Shown here piece by piece: positions 59,301-64,000 of a DNA stretch of 64,000 nucleotides; within the stretch, counting starts at the first letter, position 1, and each line of letters begins with the position of its first letter. A program made the position numbers and the translations under genes. The DNA is from Onthophagus taurus. Its lineage: Eukaryota > Arthropoda > Insecta > Coleoptera > Scarabaeidae. The DNA lies in assembly GCF_036711975.1 (NCBI RefSeq), contig NC_091970.1, positions 9,245,501 to 9,309,500 on the forward strand. Direction: 5' to 3'. Below the pieces are notes generated by a model. The model ran no database searches. It had not been told where the DNA came from and saw only the letters and a list, made by a program, of their open reading frames with translations.

Positions 59301-61725
59301 TTAATAAACAATTTCATTAATAATATTTCCCTAAAAAATAGTTATTTTCAAATTTGATAAAATTGAGGTTGGCAGCCCTTCCTATCATTTCGATTTTTTG
59401 ACAGAAGAGGTTTCTTGTCAAGTTTTAATTAATTTATTATTAATTTTCTAATTGTTAAGTGTTTTATATTGTTTATTCTTCATAAATCGATTCTTTTTAG
59501 TTGCAACTCAGTAAGTAAATAGTTTTTATCGACTTGAAATTCTTTTCTGAAATAATCTTTGCTTTAATTAATCTTGGGTTGAGATTAAAACAAATTAGCA
59601 AGATTTTTGGTTTTATTAACGTAATTATTACTTCAATTTTTTAGTTTAATAACAATTTCAATTTTAAACAAATAATTTCATTAAAAATATTATATAGTTA
59701 TTTTTAAATTTGATAAAATTGAGGTTGGTAGCCCTTCCTATCATTTCGATTTTTTGACAGAAGCGGTTTCTTGTCAAGTTTTAATTAATTTGTTATTAAT
59801 TTTCTAATTGTTAAGTGTTTTATATCGTTTATTCTTCACGAATCGATCCTTTTTTAGTTACAACTCAGTAAGTAAACAGTTTTTATCGACTTTTCTAAAA
59901 TAATCTTTGTTTTAATTAATCCTCATTTATTATTTTTTGCAAAATGAGGTTAAAATCAAGATTGATGTATTGATAGCTTAAAGCGGCCCTTACACGATCA
60001 ATAGTATTGACAATACAACCATCAATCCTCGTGGTAAACAGTCTGAATACTTCACTACCTTACACGATCAATATTATTTTACATTACTTTTTTACAACGA
60101 GCAGACTTTTTCCAATTATGGATAATCGTACAAAAGGTTATGTGCTATTATTTTGACGCTTGGAACTACTCGTCGAGTGACACGTAATGAATATTCTAGT
60201 ACTGTTGCGATGTTGATGATTTCAAGAACTACTTTTGAATCTATGAAAGTACCTTTAACAAACTATTACAGATAGTTGAACCATTTTAGAAAAGTCTTTG
60301 ATGCGACAATCTTCTTCAATTCTTTTTTATAATTTGTTCGAAGACTGTTTATCTTTTTTTGACATCCTTTCTTTCGTTGGTCCCCGGCTTTATTCCCATT
60401 AGAAAAGATATGAGGCGGTCAAGAGTTGAATTTCTTTTCGCTTTGTTGGAATACATTGGGTTGGACGAATTCCACAGTTCTGGAGTCAATATGCTAAGGT
60501 ATTGTCAATATTATTGATTGTGTAAGGGCCGCTTATGAGAAATAGAATAGAAATATTGTTAATAATAATACAAAATTATTTATTTATTAAAATTTTTAGA
60601 ATTAGACAACAACACCGAAGAAAAAACCAAAAGCGGTTCAAACATAATCCGTTTATCGGCGATTCGAGAAGTAATCTCAACCGGAAAACACGCTTTATTG
60701 GATATAACACCAAACGCGGTGGAACGTTTAAATTATGCTCAATTATATCCCATTGTTGTATTTTTTAAAGCCGACGCTAAAATCGTAATTAAACAACTTC
60801 GACAAGGCTTACCTAAGTAAGTTATAAATTAATTTTTTCGCCTAATAATATTGATGTTTGTTATATTTATTTTTAGATCAGCCCATAAAAGTTCAAAAAA
60901 ACTTTTAGAGCAATGTCAAAAACTCGATAAAGTTTGGAGTCACATTTTTTGTTCAACGGTAACGTTAAACGATAATTCGGATACTTGGTATCGAAAAATT
61001 CGGGAAATCATTGATAAGCAACAAACCGGAGCTGTTTGGATGAGCGAAACGAAGGTAAAAAAAATTAAAGACATCGCTAATTTCATTTTCGTAAATTTTT
61101 GGTGGTGGGTTAACAAATCCTTTCATTTCAGCTCAACTATGACATGTTTACGGATATTTATTTCCCATTCCTAACTTTAAAACCCCGAGCTAGATCACTT
61201 CCGGCTCATTACCGCGGTTCCCGTTCTTTAAAAACCCGTAGAATCAATCCGTGCGTTTCCATGTACAGTCCTTCGGAGTGCCCGATTCATCTTCAATCGA
61301 TCGATTCTCAGAGTCGTTTAAGTTTGAACAGCGCCCCTTATCACCATCAATACCATTATCAACACGATCCCAACCCGTATTACAACCACAATCAGTCATA
61401 CGCAAGTACTTTTTACAAATGTCGTGGTTTGCCTAAAACTAACGAATGTTTTAACGCTAATAATAATAATTATAACGATTTGGCTTTTATCAATACTAAC
61501 CAAAAAACGTTTTTGGGTGCCGATAATAATAATGAATGCGAACATTATTATGATTATTTAAAACCGGTTGGGAAAGATGTTAATTTAAAGAAAAACGTTA
61601 ATTTTGAGATTAATAATTTTAATTTTGAAAGGAAAAGGTTAGGTTATGAAAAATTGTATCCAGTTCCGATTAGATTTGATTTAAAATCACAAATTATTCA
61701 TGAAGAATTGTATGGGGATATTTAA
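35336..61725 (+). CDS. pyd: Polychaetoid / ZO-1 tight-junction MAGUK protein (short isoform, ten exons)
   Basis: Exons: 35336-35383, 56371-56534, 56599-56825, 56877-57486, 57540-57964, 58020-58192, 58248-58419, 60600-60816, 60877-61054 and 61132-61725. All junctions are GT-AG and phases agree, giving 2808 nt and 935 residues. Domain order is PDZ1 (about 20-105), PDZ2 (about 136-215), Pro-rich linker, PDZ3 (about 350-433), SH3 (about 445-510), basic hinge and inactive GUK (about 565-735). This is the ZO-1/polychaetoid architecture: a membrane-cortex scaffold linking adhesion proteins to actin at insect adherens and septate junctions and in Notch-dependent patterning. The last exon replaces the long C-terminal region known from ZO-1, so this is probably one of several isoforms. 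Intron 1 is 21 kb and almost all repeat. The link from exon 1 to exon 2 is inferred; exons 2-9 are certain. Confidence 0.88.
35384..36769. other. Start of pyd intron 1
   Basis: Mostly unique sequence. It holds a (TATAA)n run at 35796-35820. The GC-richer patch at 36055-36240 (GGGGGGCGAAAGCGAGTCGC...) ends in a donor-like CAG|GTACGT at about 36217, which may be a regulatory element or an unused or non-coding exon. No coding evidence. Confidence 0.4.
35796..35820. repeat. (TATAA)5 microsatellite
   Basis: Five perfect TATAA units in intron 1 of pyd. Confidence 0.9.
36964..37380. mobile_element. TA-flanked MITE with about 105 bp TIRs
   Basis: CAGCG...TCTTCCGCATCAGAGCATTA at the left is matched inverted by TAATGCTCTGATGCGGAAGA...CGCTG at the right. 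The arms extend to the block TTATAATAACCGCACGGGAA. TA is present on both sides. The left end has lost a few bases relative to the right (GTGTCCCG). The centre contains GC-rich unique sequence without an ORF. Tc1/mariner-type by termini and TA target. Confidence 0.85.
37418..38182. mobile_element. 765 bp palindromic TA element (CAGGGTGCCC ends)
   Basis: It opens TA-CAGGGTGCCCATTATGTA and closes TACATAATGGGCACCCTG-TA. The two halves are inverted copies for nearly their whole length (for example GCATTCAATTGTTTTTGTTT against its complement, and ATCTAGATATCCAAGATC against GATCTCGGATATCTAGAT). Only a short centre near 37790-37830 is unpaired. A very long hairpin MITE, without its own transposase. 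Confidence 0.93.
38404..40230. mobile_element. Composite palindromic TA element with a second element at its centre
   Basis: Outer ends CAGGTGTCTCACGTAACTGG and CCAGTTACGTGAGACACCCTG, flanked by TA. Outer arms (38404-38811 and 39809-40230) are inverted copies, including the block CTTCCGGTCTACCGGAAGT. They meet exactly at the insertion point of an inner element (38814-39806). The pre-insertion sequence at the junction, ATGTTA-TA-TAAGAT, has its TA at the dyad. Confidence 0.93.
38814..39806. mobile_element. Inner TA element (CAGGATGGTCAAAA / TTTTGACCACCCTG)
   Basis: TIRs of about 240 bp: CAGGATGGTCAAAAATTGAA at the left is inverted at TTCAATTTTTGACCACCCTG on the right. Further inverted blocks include ATCTATAAACATTC. 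It is flanked by TA on each side. The centre (39060-39560) is AT-rich. A 96-codon ORF at 39356-39646 has no recognisable motif and is probably not functional. Confidence 0.9.
42227..44222. mobile_element. Mutator-like non-autonomous element, 1978 bp, with 9 bp TSD and inner 162 bp array
   Basis: The element is 42236-44213. Ends CGTCTGTGAAGTTAGCACCT and AGGTGCTAACTTCACAGACG head TIRs of about 240 bp. The flanking duplication GAGGTTACT lies at 42227-42235 and 44214-44222, splitting one unit of the host array. Inside, 42465-43790 carries about eight tandem copies of a 160-164 bp unit (TTAGAACTCGTGAGGTGCTA...CCTTAATCATTTTCG). It then closes with an inverted partial unit (43850-43990). Long TIRs and a 9 bp duplication fit the Mutator/MULE group. 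No transposase. Confidence 0.93.
44388..45332. mobile_element. Second composite TA element with an inner element at its dyad
   Basis: The outer ends TA-CAGAATG (44388) and ACCCTG-TA (45332) are diverged, but near the centre the arms are clearly inverted (AGATACAAAAGTTTTAG against CTAAGACTTTTGTATCTTAA). They converge on the inner insertion at 44764-45221. Joining the flanks minus one TA restores AATTAAGTATATACTTAATT, a perfect palindrome. Confidence 0.8.
44764..45221. mobile_element. Inner TA element (CAGGGTCAGTCAAAAA ends), 458 bp
   Basis: CAGGGTCAGTCAAAAAGTTT at the left matches inverted TTTTTTGACTGACCCTG at the right. TIRs of about 150 bp include TTCTTTAATG and TATTATTCCAT blocks. It is flanked by TA. 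Non-coding. Confidence 0.9.
45388..45604. mobile_element. Small TA element with CAGTGTGTCCCCG ends
   Basis: It opens TA-CAGTGTGTCCCCG, then GTAAGGTATAAT, and closes ATTATACCTTACGGGGACACACTG. The left end carries a second GTGTCCCCG copy. The right flank is CA instead of TA. About 217 bp, no ORF. Confidence 0.8.
45728..46350. mobile_element. TA element (CAGGCTGTC / AACACCCTG) hosting another element
   Basis: Inner parts of the arms are clearly inverted: ATATGGTTTGTCGTA (about 45872) against TACGACAAACCATAT (about 46281), and CCTTTTATGG/AAGGTTAAGATATGAG-type blocks. Outer ends are diverged. It contains a smaller element at 45970-46225 close to its centre. Confidence 0.75.
45970..46225. mobile_element. 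Inner TA element (CAGGTGTTC ends), about 256 bp
   Basis: TA-CAGGTGTTCACAAAGAATAT...AAAACTTTTTTATTATG is inverted at CATAATGAAAAAGTTTT...TTTGCGAACACCT-TA. Non-coding. Confidence 0.8.
46468..46528. mobile_element. 61 bp minimal TA element
   Basis: TA-CAGGGTGTTGCAT...ATGAAACAACCTG-TA: 13 bp terminal inverted repeats with mismatches enclose only about 35 bp. Either a deletion product or a degenerate element. Confidence 0.6.
46529..47100. other. Unique intronic sequence of pyd
   Basis: AT-rich with a somewhat GC-richer patch at 46735-46815. No gene, repeat or RNA recognised. Confidence 0.4.
47100..47560. promoter_or_regulatory. GC-richer island in pyd intron 1, possible enhancer or alternative promoter
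   Basis: About 450 bp of markedly higher GC and CpG (for example GGACGCCCGCGGGCGGGACG) in an otherwise AT-rich intron. Open frames on both strands (47257-47478 minus, 47357-47551 plus) reflect composition and lack recognisable motifs. No convincing splice pair to pyd. A regulatory island or non-coding alternative first exon is possible. Confidence 0.35.
47561..48104. other. Unique intronic sequence of pyd
   Basis: AT-rich, no supported features. Confidence 0.4.
48105..55215. repeat. Minisatellite with 439 bp higher-order unit (pyd intron 1)
   Basis: Monomers of about 29 bp of the type AGTCTTCTGCAAGCAGTATA are arranged in a unit of 438-440 bp. GAAGTATGTATAATC followed by the CATACGGTATCTTG block begins near 48398, 48837, 49277, 49716, 51033, 51472, 52177, 52616, 53055 and 53493. 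Shortened or rearranged units (for example 286 and 153 bp steps) occur between and after these. Because 439 is not a multiple of three, the repeated 70-codon ORFs on both strands cannot be one protein. The monomer is shared with the 11-15.8 kb array. Confidence 0.95.
55215..56345. repeat. 358 bp satellite, block 1 (end of pyd intron 1)
   Basis: TTGGTAGCCCTTCCTATCAT recurs near 55386, 55740 and 56092, with GTTGCAACTCAGTAAGTAAA and TTTTTGACAGAAACGGTTTC in each unit. It ends about 25 bp before the acceptor of pyd exon 2. Confidence 0.92.
56371..56534 (+). CDS. pyd: pyd exon 2 (PDZ1, first part)
   Basis: After CGATGTTTAG. Encodes [20 protein letters not shown], then [20 protein letters not shown], the GYGFGI carboxylate-binding loop and betaB strand of PDZ1. 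It ends CTTCA|GTAAGT in phase 2. Confidence 0.95.
56599..56825 (+). CDS. pyd: pyd exon 3 (PDZ1 end and linker)
   Basis: Starts AGTAAACGATCGG after TAATCCAG. It encodes [20 protein letters not shown] and [15 protein letters not shown], then a Ser/Pro linker. It ends AAAGAAG|GTAAAA in phase 1. Confidence 0.95.
56877..57486 (+). CDS. pyd: pyd exon 4 (PDZ2 and Pro-rich linker)
   Basis: The first codons make [20 protein letters not shown], the PDZ2 ligand loop, and continue to [20 protein letters not shown]2 mediates ZO dimerisation in vertebrates. A low-complexity linker with [15 protein letters not shown] follows. The donor CCAAT|GTATTT (phase 2) gives in-frame joining to PDZ3. Reading through would meet a stop after five more codons. 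Confidence 0.93.
57540..57964 (+). CDS. pyd: pyd exon 5 (PDZ3 and start of SH3)
   Basis: After TTGATTTTAG. PDZ3: [20 protein letters not shown], then [22 protein letters not shown]3: [20 protein letters not shown] up to GCWQVYRIG. It ends ATCG|GTACTC in phase 1. Confidence 0.95.
58020..58192 (+). CDS. pyd: pyd exon 6 (SH3 end and basic hinge)
   Basis: Encodes [20 protein letters not shown] and [20 protein letters not shown], the conserved U5-type hinge between SH3 and GUK. It ends AAA|GTAAAA in phase 0. Confidence 0.95.
58248..58419 (+). CDS. pyd: pyd exon 7 (start of GUK)
   Basis: [20 protein letters not shown], then [20 protein letters not shown]. The GUK P-loop region is degenerate, as in all ZO proteins. 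Donor CCAC|GTAAGT, phase 1. Confidence 0.95.
58450..59945. repeat. 358 bp satellite, block 2 (pyd intron 7)
   Basis: Same family as 55.2-56.3 kb. TTGGTAGCCCTTCCTATCAT or the variant TTGGCTGCCC/TTGGCAGCCC recurs near 58575, 58787, 59008, 59366 and 59725. The first two units are shortened to about 213-221 bp by an internal deletion. Confidence 0.92.
59981..60534. mobile_element. Harbinger-type element remnant carrying a broken MADF gene
   Basis: TIRs of about 35 bp: AAGCGGCCCTTACACGATCA at the left and TGATTGTGTAAGGGCCGCTT (one difference by eye) at the right. A TTA is shared at both borders, as for PIF/Harbinger targets. On the minus strand, 60483-60260 translates in two frames to [20 protein letters not shown] and [17 protein letters not shown]...WFNYL, the pattern of a MADF (Myb/SANT-like) protein. 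A second gene of this kind accompanies Harbinger transposases. No DDE transposase is left. Confidence 0.75.
60600..60816 (+). CDS. pyd: pyd exon 8 (GUK middle)
   Basis: After TATTAAAATTTTTAG. Encodes [20 protein letters not shown], then [20 protein letters not shown]. It ends CCTAA|GTAAGT in phase 2. The frame of the ORF beginning at 60535 is not the coding one. Confidence 0.95.
60877..61054 (+). CDS. pyd: pyd exon 9 (GUK end)
   Basis: Encodes [20 protein letters not shown]...[20 protein letters not shown], then SETK|GTAAAA in phase 0. Conserved end of the GUK fold. Confidence 0.95.
61132..61725 (+). CDS. pyd: pyd exon 10, N/Y/H-rich alternative C-terminal exon
   Basis: It starts after TTTCATTTCAG in phase 0 and runs 197 codons to a stop. 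It encodes [20 protein letters not shown], then a Ser/Arg part and a low-complexity Asn/Tyr/His section ([32 protein letters not shown]). It is not the SDDFLFPMTTSRLSYASSPE type sequence that normally follows GUK in ZO-1/Pyd. A poly(A) signal follows. It is most likely an alternative last exon, with longer isoforms splicing to exons beyond the window. Confidence 0.75.
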   Translation, partial: LNYDMFTDIYFPFLTLKPRARSLPAHYRGSRSLKTRRINPCVSMYSPSECPIHLQSIDSQSRLSLNSAPYHHQYHYQHDPNPYYNHNQSYASTFYKCRGLPKTNECFNANNNNYNDLAFINTNQKTFLGADNNNECEHYYDYLKPVGKDVNLKKNVNFEINNFNFERKRLGYEKLYPVPIRFDLKSQIIHEELYGDI

Positions 61726-61760
61726 ATTTGATTCAATAACACATTTTTCTTTACTTAATT

Positions 61761-61766
61761 AATAAA
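61761..61766 (+). terminator. Poly(A) signal AATAAA after pyd exon 10
   Basis: AATAAA 36 bp after the stop. Another AATAAA lies near 61881. Confidence 0.6.
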
Positions 61767-61902
61767 CAAATACAAAATAATTCTTAATAACCGAAATCGT
61801 CAAGTTTGAAACATTTTAGTGAGGATAAATGATGTCTTATTTAAGTGTTGTTGTACGTTTAGTTCAATATCCAAGACATTAAATAAACGATTTTATTTAA
61901 TA

Positions 61903-61918
61903 TCGCCGAGGTCGCTTG
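61903..61918 (+). repeat. Orphan copy of the CpG-rich core GCCGAGGTCGCTTG
   Basis: CGCCGAGGTCGCTTG, identical to the core of the array at 36.8-42.2 kb, occurs once here without array neighbours. Confidence 0.7.
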
Positions 61919-61939
61919 AAAAATTAAATTGAAATCGTC

Positions 61940-63625
61940 ACTTTTCTAGCGATTTCTAGTTATTTTTAAATTTGATAAATTTGAGGTTGGTAGCCCTTCC
62001 TATCATTTCGATTTTTTGACAGAAGATGTTTCTTGTCAAGTTTTAATTAATTTATTATTAATTTTCTAATTGTTAAGTGTTTTATATTGTTTATTCTTCA
62101 TAAATCGATTCTTTTTAGTTGCAACTCAGTAAGTAAATAATTTTTATCGATTTGAAATTCTTTTCTAACATAACCTTGCTTTAATTAATCTTGGGTTGAG
62201 ATTAAAACAAATTACCAAAACTGTTGGTTTTATTAACGTAATTATTACTTCAAGTTTTTAGTTTAATAATAATTTAAATTTTAAATAAACAATTTCACTA
62301 ATAATATTTCCCCAAAAATTAGTTATTTTTAAATTTGATAAAATTGAGGTTGGTAGCCCTTCCTATCATTACGATTTTTTGACAGAAACGATTTCTTGTC
62401 AAGTTTTAATTAATTTGTTATTAATTTTCTAATTGTTAAGTGTTTGATATTGTTTATTCTTCACGAATCGGTCCTTTTTAGTTGCAACTCAGTAAGTAAA
62501 TAGTTTTTACGACTTGAAATTCTTTTCTGACATAGTCTTGCTTTAATTAATTAATCTTGGGTTGAGATTAAAACAAATTACCAAGATTTTTGGTTTTATT
62601 AACGTAATTATTACTTCAATTTTTTAGTTTAATAACAATTTCAATTTTAAATAAATAATTTCATTAAAAATATTATATAGTTAATTTTAAATTTAATAAA
62701 ATTCAAGTTGGTAGCCCTTCCTATCATTTCGATTTTTTGACAGAAACGGTTTCTTATCAAGTTTTAATTAATTTATTATTAATTTTCTAATTGTTAAGTG
62801 TTTTATATTGTTTATTCTTCATAAATCGATTCTTTTTAGTTGCAACTCAGTAAGTAAATAGTTTTTATCGACTTGATAAATAATTTTATTAATATTTCCC
62901 TAAAAATTAGTTATTTTTCTGACATAATCTTGCTTTAATTAATTAATCTTGGGTTGAGATTAAAACAAATTACCAAGATTTTTGGTTTTATTAACGTAAT
63001 TATTACTTCAATTTTTTAGTTTAATAACAATTTCAATTTTAAATAAATAATTTCATTAAAAATATTATATAGTTAATTTTAAATTTAATAAAATTCAAGT
63101 TGGTAGCCCTTCCTATCATTTCGATTTTTTGACAGAAACAGTTTCTTATCAAGTTTTAATTAATTTATTATTAATTTTCTAATTGTTAAGTGTTTTATAT
63201 TGTTTATTCTTCATAAATCGATTCTTTTTAGTTGCAACTCAGTAAGTAAATAGTTTTTATCGACTTGAAATTCTTTTCTAACATAACCTTGCTTTAATTA
63301 ATCTTGGCTTAAGATTAAAACAAATTAGCAAGATTTTTGGTTTTATTAACGCAATTATTACTTCAATTTTTTAGTTTAATAACAATTTAAATTTTAAATA
63401 AATAATTTCATTAAAAATATTATATAGTTATTTTTAAATTTAATAAAATTGAGGTTGGTAGCGCTTCCTGTCATTTCGATTTTTTGACAGAAGCGATTTC
63501 GTGTCAAGTTTTAATTAATTATTAATTATTTAATTATTAAGTGCTTTATTATGTTTCTTTTTCACGAATCGATTCTTTTTAGTTGCAACTCAGTAAGTAA
63601 ATAGTTTTTATCGACTTTAATTATT
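61940..63625. repeat. 358 bp satellite, block 3 (downstream of pyd exon 10)
   Basis: TTGGTAGCCCTTCCTATCAT recurs near 61986, 62349, 62708 and 63098, with a diverged copy near 63454 (TTGGTAGCGCTTCCTGTC). Same family as blocks 1 and 2. Two units share a deletion junction (AAAAATTAGTTATTTTTCTGACATAATCTTGC-type). Confidence 0.92.
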
Positions 63626-63639
63626 TCTAATTAATCAGT

Positions 63640-64000
63640 TTTATGTGATTTTGAACTACCAACCAAATTTTAATCATTTTGAATACTTTTGCAACGTTGT
63701 AGGTTTGTTTTAATCATCGATAGATGCAATTTAATATAATTTTGAACAATTTGGAATGGATATAAATCATTTTACAATCAATTAGACAAGTTGCCAAACT
63801 CCACCAACCAACTTGCAATCATTTTGAACAATTTTGCATTGTTATAGGTTTGCTTTGAATATCATTAGATGCAGTTTTATATGATTTTGAACAACTTGGA
63901 ATGGATATAAATCATTTTGACAAGTTTTCGAACATCACTAAACAAATTTCAGTCATTTTAAATACTTTTGCAACGTTGTAGGTTTGTTTTAATCATCGTT
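63640..64000. repeat. Start of another tandem array, about 135-145 bp unit
   Basis: TTGCAACGTTGTAGGTTTGT at about 63689 and 63968, and the variant TTGCATTGTTATAGGTTTGC at about 63834, with TTGGAATGGATATAAATCAT in each unit. It runs off the window. Confidence 0.85.

Overview
The window is AT-rich insect nuclear DNA, most likely from a beetle. The evidence is spliced genes with short GT-AG introns, an intronless inducible Hsp70, insect-type core promoters, and very abundant 270-460 bp tandem satellites plus TIR-bearing MITEs. The beetle assignment is an inference from overall protein resemblance and satellite style; no search was run.

Genes. The left 7 kb is satellite plus a Crypton-like tyrosine recombinase gene (minus strand, 2297-3846) broken by one frameshift. 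At 8.0-16.7 kb sit two lipid-droplet-associated hydrolase (LDAH family) paralogues, one single-exon (8035-8937) and one with two exons (9851-10138 and 16101-16727) split by a 6 kb repeat-filled intron. A complete ribosomal protein L38 gene lies between them on the minus strand (9045-9367, with a 5' UTR intron). A small basic coding exon (17124-17243) is of unknown parentage. Hsp70 occupies 23703-25592 with HSE, TATA and poly(A) signal. The right half is the tight-junction MAGUK gene polychaetoid/ZO-1 (pyd): a probable first coding exon at 35336-35383, a 21 kb intron, then nine exons from 56371 to 61725 encoding PDZ1, PDZ2, PDZ3, SH3, GUK and an unusual N/Y/H-rich C-terminal exon. The ten exons keep one open frame of 935 codons plus stop.

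Repeats. Almost every gap carries its own tandem array: 371 bp (1-1560), about 273 bp (4.6-7.1 kb), a 329 bp higher-order minisatellite (11-15.8 kb), 374 bp (17.6-23.2 kb), a 455 bp dimer enclosed by TIRs (25.97-28.88 kb), 421 bp (30.8-34.1 kb), an about 250 bp three-part CpG-rich array (36.8-42.2 kb), 162 bp inside a Mutator-like element (42.2-44.2 kb), a 439 bp higher-order minisatellite (48.1-55.2 kb), a 358 bp family in three separate pieces around pyd exons, and about 140 bp at the right edge. The 273 and 421 bp arrays are diverged relatives, and the 329 and 439 bp arrays share one roughly 28 bp monomer.

Mobile DNA. The interval 36.9-46.5 kb is a nest of TA-flanked elements with CAGGGTG-like ends (Tc1/mariner-type MITEs). 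In at least two cases one such element sits exactly at the dyad centre of another long palindromic one. This centre-nesting is the most unusual structure seen. Decayed pieces of a Penelope-like RT, a jockey-type non-LTR RT, a Harbinger-associated MADF gene and possibly a piggyBac-like transposase are also present. No rRNA, tRNA or true CRISPR locus was recognised.
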